Shown here piece by piece: positions 1-7,349 of a stretch of 10,646 nt of DNA. The stretch is from JACDER01 sp036394915 (GTDB lineage: Bacteria > Actinomycetota > Thermoleophilia > Gaiellales > Gaiellaceae). Made by a program: the position numbers and the translations under genes. The DNA lies in assembly GCA_036394915.1 (NCBI GenBank), contig DASWEE010000002.1, positions 1-10,646 on the forward strand, in the 5' to 3' direction. How positions within the stretch are numbered: the stretch's first letter is position 1; each line of letters begins with the position of its first letter. The notes beneath the pieces are model-generated. The model did not search any database and had not been told where the DNA came from. It was given only the letters and a program-made list of their open reading frames with translations.

Positions 1-1005
1 GGACAGCTCTTCCGCGTGCTCGGGGGGATGACCTTGCTCGCGATCGTCCCCGCCGTGATCGGACTGGCGGAGGTTGCTCTCTACTACACCGGCCACGTGC
101 AGACGGTCTACGACGCCTATGGAGGCGCGGTTAACGCCGCGACCCAGAACAAGACCACCTTCATCCTCTCCCACGGCTGCACGATCCGCCGGGTGCCCAG
201 CACCTTCTCGTTCTTCTACCAGTACTACCTCTTCGCGACTGCGATGGTTGTGATCGCCTTCGCCTGGTGGCGCGGGTCGCGGCCGCCGGGACGCCAGCTG
301 CGGATCGGCGGAGTCTTGTTCCTGCTCATGCTGCTTGCCGCCATGTTCAGCGGCGTCAGGCTCGCGTTCGTGCTCATTCCGCTCGTGGTGTTGGCGATGA
401 TCCTGCTCGGGATGAGGTCGGTGAACCGGCTTCCGTGGGCGATCGTCGCTATCGGCGCCGTCTGCTTCGCGATCGCGGCCGGCGCAGGCGCGGCGACGTG
501 CGGGGTGGGGCAGCACCTGGCGGAGGCGACCGGTGGCGAGAAGGAGACCGTCGTCACGCACAGCGTCGGTCAGGCCGTGCACAAGACGTGGCTCGGCCTC
601 GGCGCCGGTTCCGACTCGACGGGTGCCCGCTACGCGTTTCCCAACAACCAGCTGGAGACGGTGACCGGAGCGGTCCAGGAAGCCTGGTACGTAAAGACCT
701 ACCTCGAACTCGGGGTGTTCGGGCTCGCGATCGTTCTTGCGCTCCTGATCACGATCCTCGTCCGCGCCTTCCGCATCCACCAGCGCCTGCGGGATCCGAG
801 GCTGAAGATGGTCTCGGCGGGGATCATCGCGTTCATGGGCTTCGTGCTCGTCTACAACGCGAAGGCGCAGTACTTCGACCTCGACCCGACCAACGTCTAT
901 TTCTGGTTGTTCGCCGGCCTCCTCATGGGGCTCCCGCGGCTCGACCGCGCGTCGCCGGAGGCAGAACCGGAGCCTGAGCTCGAGCGCGTCCCGGCGGAGG
1001 TCTGA
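1..1005 (+). CDS. O-antigen ligase/polymerase-like membrane protein (Wzy/WaaL type), 5' partial
   Basis: This is the C-terminal part of a multi-pass membrane protein. The reading frame is open from base 1, so the GTG at 16 is probably internal and the true start lies upstream. Counting from that GTG, hydrophobic segments lie near residues 4-24, 65-84, 97-131 (probably two helices), 139-161, 232-251, 264-281 and 293-306. A long soluble loop near 162-230 contains WLGLGAGS (192-199) and EAWYVKTYLELGVFG (222-236). The glycine-rich loop followed by an E..Y...LELG..G helix start, together with an SGVRLAF segment in the middle (112-118), resembles the Wzy_C/O-antigen ligase family. These proteins polymerise or ligate lipid-linked glycans on the outer face of the cytoplasmic membrane. 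The acidic, proline-rich tail (about 312-329) is probably cytoplasmic. It is the first visible gene of a coupled operon of glycosyltransferases, which fits the role. Polymerase and ligase cannot be told apart from sequence. Confidence 0.8.
   Translation, partial: GQLFRVLGGMTLLAIVPAVIGLAEVALYYTGHVQTVYDAYGGAVNAATQNKTTFILSHGCTIRRVPSTFSFFYQYYLFATAMVVIAFAWWRGSRPPGRQLRIGGVLFLLMLLAAMFSGVRLAFVLIPLVVLAMILLGMRSVNRLPWAIVAIGAVCFAIAAGAGAATCGVGQHLAEATGGEKETVVTHSVGQAVHKTWLGLGAGSDSTGARYAFPNNQLETVTGAVQEAWYVKTYLELGVFGLAIVLALLITILVRAFRIHQRLRDPRLKMVSAGIIAFMGFVLVYNAKAQYFDLDPTNVYFWLFAGLLMGLPRLDRASPEAEPEPELERVPAEV
996..1000 (+). promoter_or_regulatory. Shine-Dalgarno for the first GT4 gene
   Basis: A perfect GGAGG lies six bases before the GTG at 1007, inside the last codons of the membrane protein gene. 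The stop (TGA, 1003-1005) and this start are one base apart. This supports GTG 1007 as the true start and re-initiation by the same ribosomes. Confidence 0.75.
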
Positions 1006-1006
1006 G

Positions 1007-2179
1007 GTGCCCGTCCGCCTCGCCCACCTGGTCTCTCATCCCATCCACTACCAAGCGCCGCTCTACCGCGAGCTCGCCTCCAGGCCCGAGGTCGACCTGA
1101 CCGTGTACTTCTACTCGGACGCGTCGGTGCGCGGCTACCACGACCTCGAGTACGGGCGCGAGGTCCGCTGGGACACGCCGCTGCTCGAGGGCTACCGCTC
1201 CCGCTTCCTGCCCAGCGCCGCCCGCACGGGCATCCAGGCTCCCTACGGCGCGGCTCCGAACCTGGACGTTTTGCGCGAGGTGCTCTCGGATGGCTACGAC
1301 ACGATCTGGATCCACGGCTATGCGCACGTGAACGCGTGGCTCGCCGCCGCCGGCGCGCCCTTCCGCCGTGCCCGCGTCCTGATCCGGGAGGAGCAGACGC
1401 TGCTTCACGAGCGCCCCTGGTACAAGGCCGCGCTCAAGGAAGTGGCGCTGCGGACGCTGTTCGCCCGGGCGTACGGGCTCTACATCGGGGAGCAGAACCG
1501 CCGCTACTTCCTCCGGTACGGGTTGGCGGAGGAGCGGCTCTTTCCCGCCCGCTACTGCGTCGACAACGCGTTCTTCCGGCGGCGTGCGGAGGAGCTGAGA
1601 CCGCGACGGGACGAGCTCAGGGCCGCTTTCGGAATCGCCGATCCCGCGCTGCCCGTGATCCTCTACGTGGGGAAGCTGATCCCGAAGAAGGCGCCGCTCG
1701 TGCTGGTCGAGGCGTTCGCCCGAGTACGCGAGCGGACGCCGTGCGCCTTGCTGATCGTGGGCGAGGGGGAGCTCCGGCCCGCGGTCAAGGAGCTGGTTGC
1801 CGCGCGCGGGATTCCCGATGTGTACCTGGCAGGCTTCCTCAACCAGCAGGAGCTGCCCGCCGCGTACGTGTCCGCCGACATCTTCTGCCTCCCCTCGGTC
1901 CTCCGCGAGACGTGGGGCCTCGTCGTCAACGAAGCGCTCAACTTCGAGCTGCCGGTGGTCGTGAGCGACAAGGTCGGCTGCGCCGCCGACCTCGTGCGAC
2001 CGGGTGGGAACGGGTTCGTCGTCCCGGCCGGCGAGCCGGAGCCGCTCGCGGGCGAGCTCGAGATCCTGGTCGCCGACGAGCAAATGCGCCGCGACTTCGG
2101 GCGCCGCGGGCTCGAGCTCGTCGACGGCTACAGCATCGAATCGTGCGCCGACGGCATCGTCGCCGCCTGCCTGGCATGA
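1007..2179 (+). CDS. GT4 family glycosyltransferase
   Basis: This is a 390-residue GT-B fold, retaining glycosyltransferase that probably adds a sugar to a lipid-linked polysaccharide intermediate on the cytoplasmic face of the membrane. The N-terminal acceptor domain opens with LVSHPIHYQAPLYRELA (8-24), an opening typical of one GT4 subgroup. The C-terminal Rossmann domain shows the donor-binding strand and basic loop LYVGKLIPKKAPL (219-231), then VGEGEL (251-256). The EX7E motif is complete: E301 and E309 in ETWGLVVNE, followed by the usual small-residue/Pro stretch LPVVVSDKVG. Length is normal for GT4. GTG 1007 is chosen because GGAGG precedes it by six bases. The stop overlaps the next start (ATGA, 2176-2179), so the two GT4 genes are translationally coupled. 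Donor and acceptor cannot be read from the sequence. Confidence 0.9.
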   Translation: MPVRLAHLVSHPIHYQAPLYRELASRPEVDLTVYFYSDASVRGYHDLEYGREVRWDTPLLEGYRSRFLPSAARTGIQAPYGAAPNLDVLREVLSDGYDTIWIHGYAHVNAWLAAAGAPFRRARVLIREEQTLLHERPWYKAALKEVALRTLFARAYGLYIGEQNRRYFLRYGLAEERLFPARYCVDNAFFRRRAEELRPRRDELRAAFGIADPALPVILYVGKLIPKKAPLVLVEAFARVRERTPCALLIVGEGELRPAVKELVAARGIPDVYLAGFLNQQELPAAYVSADIFCLPSVLRETWGLVVNEALNFELPVVVSDKVGCAADLVRPGGNGFVVPAGEPEPLAGELEILVADEQMRRDFGRRGLELVDGYSIESCADGIVAACLA

Positions 2180-3357
2180 GGGTGCTGCACGTCATTCCGT
2201 CGCTGTCGAGCCGGACCGGAGGCCCCGCGGTCGCCGCGGCGGAGATGGCGCGGGTGATCCGCGGCGAAGGCGTCGAGACCGCCGTGTTCGCCACGGACGT
2301 GGCCCATCCGGCGATCACGCGCAACGCGCGGCCGGTCGCCTCGGAGGAGCTCGTGCAGGGATGGAACGGGGGCGGCGGGACTCGCCTGTTTCCGATCCGG
2401 CGGCCTCATCGCCTCGTCTATTCGCCCGGGCTTCGGCGGGCGCTGAGGAAGGAGGTCGGCGGGTACGACGTCGTCCACATCCACTCGCTCTACCTCTACC
2501 CCCAGTACGCCGCGTCGAGAGAGGCGGCGCGGAAGGGCGTCCCGTATGTCGTCTCCCCGCACGGCGCGCTCGACCCGTGGCTGCGCCGCCGAGGGCGGCT
2601 GCAGAAGGCCCTCGTCGAGCTCGCCTGGCAGCGGCGGATGCTCTCGCGGGCCGCCGGGCTCCATTTCACCTCGGAGGACGAGGCCCTGCTCGCCGGCGAC
2701 GTGGCGCGCGGCGTGCCGAGGATCGTCGTCCCGCTCGGCATCCGCTGGACGGACTACCAGTCGCTCCCGTCCGCCGCGGCCTTCCGCGCGCGGCACATCG
2801 GCGGCGCCGAAGGGCCCGTGGTGCTGACGCTCGGGCGCCTGACGGCGAAGAAGGGCCTGGACGTGCTCGTCCGGGCGTTCGCGATCGCGGCCCGCAGGTC
2901 TCCCGACGCGCTGCTCGTGATCGCCGGCCCGGACGACGAAGGCCTCAAGCCCGGGCTGCGGGTCATTGCCACGGAGGAGGGCGTGGCCGACCGCCTCTCC
3001 TTCACCGGGATGCTGCACGGCGAGGAGAAGCTCGCCGCGCTCGCCGCCGCGGACGTCTGGGCGCTCCCGTCCCACACCGAGAACTTCGGCATCGCCGTCA
3101 TGGAGGCGCTGGCCGCCGGAGCTCCGACGGTGGTCTCGCCGGCGGTCAATCTCGCCGGGGAGATCGAGCGGGCAGGCGCGGGAATCGTGTCCGAGCCGAG
3201 CTCGGAGGCCTTTGGGGCGGCGATCTCGTTCCTGCTCGAGGACTCCGAGCGCCGGTCCGAGTACGGGGAGCGCGCCCGTGAGTTCGCCCGCCGCTACGAC
3301 TGGGACGCGCTCGCACCCCGGATCGTGGAGATGTACGAAGAGGTTGCCGGCCGGTGA
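2176..3357 (+). CDS. GT4 family glycosyltransferase
   Basis: A second GT-B retaining glycosyltransferase, 393 residues long. It begins MRVLHVIPSLSSRTGGPA, whose glycine-rich loop after the first strand is typical of GT4 enzymes. The N-terminal domain continues with DVVHIHSLY (98-106) and YVVSPHGALDPW (124-135), the H-G-x-L-D signature common in this group. The donor domain has LTLGRLTAKKGLD (217-229) and an intact EX7E pair (E302, E310) in TENFGIAVMEALAAG. The start is the ATG at 2176, inside the previous gene's stop (ATGA). No Shine-Dalgarno is visible, so translation probably depends on coupling. The same frame is open far upstream, but that stretch overlaps the first GT4 gene and has the low-complexity R/A/G composition of a shadow frame. 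The GT4 enzyme before it and GT2 after it imply consecutive sugar additions to one repeat unit. Confidence 0.9.
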   Translation: MRVLHVIPSLSSRTGGPAVAAAEMARVIRGEGVETAVFATDVAHPAITRNARPVASEELVQGWNGGGGTRLFPIRRPHRLVYSPGLRRALRKEVGGYDVVHIHSLYLYPQYAASREAARKGVPYVVSPHGALDPWLRRRGRLQKALVELAWQRRMLSRAAGLHFTSEDEALLAGDVARGVPRIVVPLGIRWTDYQSLPSAAAFRARHIGGAEGPVVLTLGRLTAKKGLDVLVRAFAIAARRSPDALLVIAGPDDEGLKPGLRVIATEEGVADRLSFTGMLHGEEKLAALAAADVWALPSHTENFGIAVMEALAAGAPTVVSPAVNLAGEIERAGAGIVSEPSSEAFGAAISFLLEDSERRSEYGERAREFARRYDWDALAPRIVEMYEEVAGR

Positions 3358-4208
3358 GCAAGGCGCCACTTACTGTGGTCCTCCCGGTGCTGAACGAGGA
3401 GCAGAACCTGCCGGACGCGCTCCGGAGCGTCGACTGGGCCGACCAGATCGTGGTCGTCGACTCCGGCAGCACCGACCGCACCGAGGAGATCGCGCGGGCC
3501 GCCGGGGCGGAGGTCGTCCAGTTCCGCTACGTCCCCGGGGGGCCGAAGAAGAAGAGCTGGGCGCTCTCGAGCCTCGAGCTCCGAAACCAGTGGCTGCTCC
3601 TGCTCGATGCGGACGAGCGGGTCCCGCCCGAGCTCCGCGCCGAGATCGACCAGGCGATCGCCGGCGGCGAACGTGACGGCTTCTACGTCGACCGGGAGCT
3701 AGTGTTCATGGGCCGGTCGCTCCGCTGCTTCCGCCCCAACTGGAACCTGCGCCTGTTCCGGACGGGCCTCGGCCGGTTCGAGGACCTCGAGCTCGCAGAC
3801 GTCCCGGGGACGGGGGACAACGAGATCCACGAGCACGTCGTCGTCGACGGCTCGACGGGCTTTCTGCGCACGCCGCTGCTCCACGACGACTACCGCGGGA
3901 TCTCGGCCTGGCTCGACCGCCACAACCGGTACGCGACGTGGGAGGCGCACCTGTACCGCAAGTTCCGGGCCGAGCCGATCGGCGTCGGGCCGGTCGGCTT
4001 CTTCAGGCTCGACTCCTTCCAGCGGAAGCGGGTCCTCCGGCGGCTGTGGGTGCGGATGCCGTTCCGGACCCCGCTTCGGTTCCTGGTCTGGTACCTCGGG
4101 CGCCGGGGCTTCCTGGACGGCCGCCCGGGCTTCACCTATTGCGTGCTGATGAGCTACTACGAGTACATCATCGGCGTCAAGCTGCGCGAGCTGAGAGCGG
4201 GCTCGTGA
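3354..4208 (+). CDS. GT2 family glycosyltransferase, WaaE/KdtX-like
   Basis: A 284-residue GT-A fold, inverting glycosyltransferase. The N-terminal strand TVVLPVLNEEQNLPDAL (7-23) and VVVDSGSTDRTEEIA (33-47) are the nucleotide-binding part. LLLLDADERV (81-90) carries the metal-binding DXD (D85, D87). The C-terminal part has a basic segment (about 224-250) and the stretch FLDGRPGF (253-260) followed by an aromatic helix, as in WaaE/KdtX-like enzymes that attach a glucose to lipopolysaccharide core. Here the homology is to the fold and subgroup only; a high-G+C actinobacterium would use it on another surface glycan. The terminal segment may associate with the membrane. The start is GTG 3354, overlapping the previous stop (GTGA), with GAGG ten bases upstream. 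Its own stop overlaps the next start in the same way. Confidence 0.88.
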   Translation: MSKAPLTVVLPVLNEEQNLPDALRSVDWADQIVVVDSGSTDRTEEIARAAGAEVVQFRYVPGGPKKKSWALSSLELRNQWLLLLDADERVPPELRAEIDQAIAGGERDGFYVDRELVFMGRSLRCFRPNWNLRLFRTGLGRFEDLELADVPGTGDNEIHEHVVVDGSTGFLRTPLLHDDYRGISAWLDRHNRYATWEAHLYRKFRAEPIGVGPVGFFRLDSFQRKRVLRRLWVRMPFRTPLRFLVWYLGRRGFLDGRPGFTYCVLMSYYEYIIGVKLRELRAGS

Positions 4209-5062
4209 TCGAGATCGGGCCGCTGCTCCGGGACCCCGACCATCCGGTCGAGGACGGCATCCCGATGCTCGTGCGGGGAGGAAGCGACCACGCGCTGCGA
4301 CAGGCCGGCTACTTCGACGAGGAGGAGGACGCGGAGTTCGAGATCTCGCGGCCGCACGGAACCACGCAGCTGTACCGGTGGCTGATCGAGGAGAAGTTCA
4401 GCCGCAGCATTCGCGGGATCCGCGACTTGGTGCCCGGAAGCACGGCGCTCGCCGTCTGCGGAGGCTCCGGGATGGATGCGGAGCTTCTCGCCCGTGCGGG
4501 CGCGAGCGTCGTCTCGGCCGACATCTCGCTCGGCGCCGCCCGGCGCGCGCGCGAGCGCGCACGGCGATTCGAGGTCGAGATCACGCCGGTGGTCGCGGAC
4601 GCCGAGGATCTCCCATTCGCCGACCGGTCGTTCGACCTCGTCTACGTCCACGACGGCCTCCACCATCTCGAGCACCCCGAGGCCGGTCTGGCCGAGATGA
4701 CGCGCGTCGCGCAGACGGCCGTCTCGATCACGGAGCCGGCCCGGGCGGCGGTGACCGCGCTCGCGGTCCGGCTCGGTCTCGCGCTCGAGCGAGAGGAGGC
4801 AGGCAATCCGGTCGCCCGGCTCGACCTCGACGAGGTCACGACGGCCCTCCGTGGCCACGGGTTCCGCGTTGTCGAGGCGCACCGCTACGGGATGTACTAC
4901 CGGCACCATCCCGGCTCGGTCTCGCATCTGCTCTCGCGCCGGCGGCTCTTCCCGCTCGCGACGGGCGCACTCACGGCGCTGAACGACGCCGGCGGGGGGA
5001 TCGGGAACAAGCTCACCGTCCAGGCCGTCCGTCAGGACGGCGGCGGCTCAGGGCGCGACTGA
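4205..5062 (+). CDS. Class I SAM-dependent methyltransferase
   Basis: A 285-residue protein with one Rossmann-like methyltransferase domain (about residues 75-195). Motif I reads LAVCGGSGMDAELLARAG (82-99), followed by the acidic end of strand 2 (SADIS, 104-108). ADAEDLPFAD (131-140) and FDLVYVHDGLHHLEHPE (143-159) match the Methyltransf_11 pattern. The N-terminal 70 residues (H-G-T-T near 51-54) form an extension, and the C-terminal region is probably substrate-specific. The start is GTG 4205, inside the GTGA overlap with the GT2 gene; an in-frame extension upstream would lie wholly within that gene. As the last gene of the coupled operon, it probably O-methylates a sugar or the chain end of the glycan, but the substrate is unknown. 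Its 3' end overlaps the convergent epimerase gene by 15 bases, so no terminator fits between them. Confidence 0.85.
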   Translation: MIEIGPLLRDPDHPVEDGIPMLVRGGSDHALRQAGYFDEEEDAEFEISRPHGTTQLYRWLIEEKFSRSIRGIRDLVPGSTALAVCGGSGMDAELLARAGASVVSADISLGAARRARERARRFEVEITPVVADAEDLPFADRSFDLVYVHDGLHHLEHPEAGLAEMTRVAQTAVSITEPARAAVTALAVRLGLALEREEAGNPVARLDLDEVTTALRGHGFRVVEAHRYGMYYRHHPGSVSHLLSRRRLFPLATGALTALNDAGGGIGNKLTVQAVRQDGGGSGRD

Positions 5063-6055
5063 CGCTTCAGGCCGCCGGTCGCGCGCGACCATGTCGTCGT
5101 AGATCCAGCGGTAGGTCTGCTCGAGCCCGGTCTCGAGCGGCGTTGCCGGCTCCCAGCCGAGCAAATCGCGGATGAGCGCGTTGTCGCTGTTTCGCCCCCG
5201 TACTCCCTGGGGCTCGGACAGGTTGTAGCGGCGCTCGAGCTTGACGCCGGCGATCTCCTCGACGATGTTCACGAGCCGGTTGATGGTGACGAGCTGCGAG
5301 CTGCCGATGTTGAGCGGCTCGGTTACGTCGCTCTCCATCAACCGCAGCGTTCCTTCGAGGCAGTCATCGATGTAGGTGAAGCTCCGGGTCTGCTCGCCGT
5401 CGCCCCAGATTTCGATCTCGTCGCTGCCGCAGAGCTGGGCGGCGATGACCTTGCGGCAGATCGCGGCCGGGGCTTTCTCGCGCCCTCCGTCGTAGGTGCC
5501 GTGCGGCCCGTAGACGTTGTGGTAGCGGCCGACGCGCGTCTCGAGCCCGAAGTCCTCGCGGAAGTGGCGGCACATCCGCTCGCCGAAGAGCTTCTCCCAG
5601 CCGTAGCCGTCCTCCGGGAGCGCCGGGTAGGCGTCTGACTCCTTGAGCGCCGTGACGTCGGGAGACTTCTGGAGGTCGAGCGGATAGATGCAGGCGGAGG
5701 AGGAGTAGAAGTAGCGCTCGACGCCGGCCGCCGCGGCGGCGGCGATCAGGTGCGTGTCGATGAGCACGGAGAGCATGCAGAGCGCCTTGTTGCGCTCGAT
5801 GAAGCCCATTCCGCCCATATCCGAGGCGAGGTTGAAGAGCGAATCCGCGCCCTCGACGGCCTGCTCGCAGCCTGATTTGGCGCGCAGATCGAGGACGAGG
5901 TTCTCCGCTTCAGGAAAGACTTGAAACCAGTCGGGAAGTGGCTTGACGTCGACAGCACGGACACGTTTGTGGCCGCGGCTGAGGAGGTTGCCAACGAGGT
6001 GCCCCCCGATGAAGCCGCCTGCGCCGCTGACGACGGCGAGCTTGTCCGTCTCCAC
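5048..6055 (-). CDS. GDP-mannose 3,5-epimerase homologue (NAD-dependent extended SDR)
   Basis: A 335-residue extended short-chain dehydrogenase that closely recalls plant GDP-mannose 3,5-epimerase (GME), which makes GDP-L-galactose and GDP-L-gulose from GDP-mannose. The NAD site is SGAGGFIGGHL (10-20). GME-type signatures follow in order: ASDMGGMGFI (77-86), SSSACIYP (118-125), LKESDAYPA (137-145), YGWEK (151-155), GGREKAPAA (190-198), WGDGEQTRSFTYID (217-230) and GVRGRNSDN (284-292). Residues matching the plant enzyme's catalytic set are present: C122 and K194 (acid/base pair), Y151 and K155 (SDR pair). The start is GTG 6055, 14 bases after the stop of the upstream GT4 gene. Upstream in-frame sequence lies within that gene and looks non-homologous. 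No good Shine-Dalgarno is seen, so coupling is likely. Another GDP-sugar epimerase remains possible, but the motif match is extensive. Confidence 0.85.
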   Translation of the reverse strand: METDKLAVVSGAGGFIGGHLVGNLLSRGHKRVRAVDVKPLPDWFQVFPEAENLVLDLRAKSGCEQAVEGADSLFNLASDMGGMGFIERNKALCMLSVLIDTHLIAAAAAAGVERYFYSSSACIYPLDLQKSPDVTALKESDAYPALPEDGYGWEKLFGERMCRHFREDFGLETRVGRYHNVYGPHGTYDGGREKAPAAICRKVIAAQLCGSDEIEIWGDGEQTRSFTYIDDCLEGTLRLMESDVTEPLNIGSSQLVTINRLVNIVEEIAGVKLERRYNLSEPQGVRGRNSDNALIRDLLGWEPATPLETGLEQTYRWIYDDMVARDRRPEASVAP

Positions 6056-6069
6056 GGCCGGGAGGGTAC

Positions 6070-7311
6070 CTATCGAGGCGAGACGGCCAACTTCAGGACT
6101 TCCTCGAAGCGGTCTACGATGGGCTCGATATCGAACCTGCTCTCGGCATATGCGCGGGCAGCCGCACCCATGCTCGTCCGCAGAATCGGATCGTTGAGCA
6201 GCTTTCGCGCCGCATTGACGAATCCGTCGGCGTCGTCCGGTTCGGTCAGCAGGCCCGCTCCGCTCCCGGCGACGACCGTGGCCGCCAGGTTCTCTCGAGG
6301 CAAGGCGGCGAGCAGCGGGCGGGCCGCGCACAGGTAGGTGAGCACCTTCGAGGGAACGGCGAACCGACCTGCCTCTCGTTCGAGGATGGCGACCAGGATG
6401 TCGCCGGTGGCGAGGACGTCCGGAAGCTCCTCGTAAGGCTGGAAACCGAGGACGATCAAGTTCTCGGCCCCCTGTGCCGCAGCCTCATGTCTTAGCCATT
6501 CGGCGCCGACGCCCTCGGAGACGACGACGACGCACACGTCTGGCTCGTCTCGAAAAGCGAGAGCGAGCCGCAGCAGTAGTCCCGGGTTGTGCTTCAGCCC
6601 GAGAGTGCCGGAGTACAGCAGCACCCGCTTCTCGACGAGGCCGTGCCTACGGGCCCATTCGTTGTCACGACCGCGCACCGGAAGCTCTGCGAGCGGTGCC
6701 CAGTTCTCGATCACGTGCAGGCGTTCGGACGAAAGACCCCAGTCGAGAAGCTCCGAGCGGAAGTCCTCCGCAATCGTAACGACGGCTTGGCTCCGCTCGA
6801 GCATCCTCTGCTCCATGGCGAGAAACCGATTCCCGATCAGGCGTCCGAGCACCGGAAGGCGTCGCTCCGCCTCTCGTTTCATTGCGACGCTATAGATGTC
6901 CTGCTGCCAGAACACGAAGGGGATGCGGGAGCACGCCGAGACCAAGACCTGCTGAGCCAATAGCGGGGTGTCGCAGGAGACGATGACGTCCGGCCGGCTC
7001 GCATGAACGCGGTGGGCCAATCGACGTCCGTACTCGCGTTCCTGCCGGAACCTTCTACCGGGCGTGTACTTCTCGAATACACCTCCGAGCTCGACCGGCT
7101 CGACGGAGAATGTCGGCGGGTCGCCTGCGGTCCTGGCAACCGCTCCCTTGCCGCTCAAGTACGAAGGGCAATGCAGGTGGAGGACACTATGTCCTCGCCG
7201 CGCCAGTTCCCGGCTGAGCTGAACCGGGAAGGGGAAGCCGGAGAAGTCGTGGACGACGATGCGGAGAGCCTGCTGGTCTCGCCCGATGTCGACCGGCAGT
7301 TCGGCGAACAC
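6070..7311 (-). CDS. GT4-like glycosyltransferase, WbuB/WcaI type
   Basis: A 413-residue GT-B glycosyltransferase. The N-terminal domain has IVVHDFSGFPFPVQLSRELA (18-37), a nucleotide-binding-like first strand and loop. WQQDIYS (135-141) resembles the W-x-Q-D segment of WbuB/WcaI-like enzymes of O-antigen and colanic acid synthesis. The donor domain contains LLYSGTLGLKHNP (231-243) and, near its end, FAVPSKVLTYLCAARPLLA (317-335). In this subgroup the P-S-K segment takes the place of the first EX7E glutamate region. GTG 7311 was chosen because a TANNNT box precedes it by six bases; no Shine-Dalgarno or other good start is present, and the first 15 residues are poorly constrained. The gene precedes the epimerase by 14 bases and probably shares its transcript. 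G+C is about 62% by hand count on four 60-base lines, against about 77% on two lines of other genes, which suggests recent acquisition. Confidence 0.85.
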   Translation of the reverse strand: MFAELPVDIGRDQQALRIVVHDFSGFPFPVQLSRELARRGHSVLHLHCPSYLSGKGAVARTAGDPPTFSVEPVELGGVFEKYTPGRRFRQEREYGRRLAHRVHASRPDVIVSCDTPLLAQQVLVSACSRIPFVFWQQDIYSVAMKREAERRLPVLGRLIGNRFLAMEQRMLERSQAVVTIAEDFRSELLDWGLSSERLHVIENWAPLAELPVRGRDNEWARRHGLVEKRVLLYSGTLGLKHNPGLLLRLALAFRDEPDVCVVVVSEGVGAEWLRHEAAAQGAENLIVLGFQPYEELPDVLATGDILVAILEREAGRFAVPSKVLTYLCAARPLLAALPRENLAATVVAGSGAGLLTEPDDADGFVNAARKLLNDPILRTSMGAAARAYAESRFDIEPIVDRFEEVLKLAVSPR

Positions 7312-7317
7312 CGGAGG

Positions 7318-7323
7318 AGCCTA
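7318..7323 (-). promoter_or_regulatory. Putative -10 box, leaderless start of the WbuB-like GT gene
   Basis: Read on the minus strand, this is TAGGCT, matching the actinobacterial TANNNT -10 pattern, with six bases before the GTG at 7311. Transcription would start at or next to the start codon. There is no Shine-Dalgarno between them, and no convincing -35 at 16-18 bases. Confidence 0.35.
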
Positions 7324-7349
7324 CCGAGGCTCGATGCATCAGGATTGGC

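Noticed and set aside
923..2083. Minus-strand open frame of 386 codons
   Set aside because: It is antisense to the end of the membrane protein gene and to the first GT4 gene, with low-complexity charged composition and no motif.
1336..2175. In-frame upstream extension of the second GT4 gene (280 codons)
   Set aside because: It lies inside the first GT4 gene in another frame and is Arg/Ala-rich; homology begins exactly at the ATG at 2176.
2128..3369. Minus-strand open frame of 413 codons
   Set aside because: It is antisense to the second GT4 gene over its whole length; the composition is that of a shadow frame.
6056..6331. In-frame upstream extension of the epimerase (92 codons)
   Set aside because: It overlaps the end of the WbuB-like GT gene, and the residues are not SDR-like; the Rossmann strand starts right after GTG 6055.
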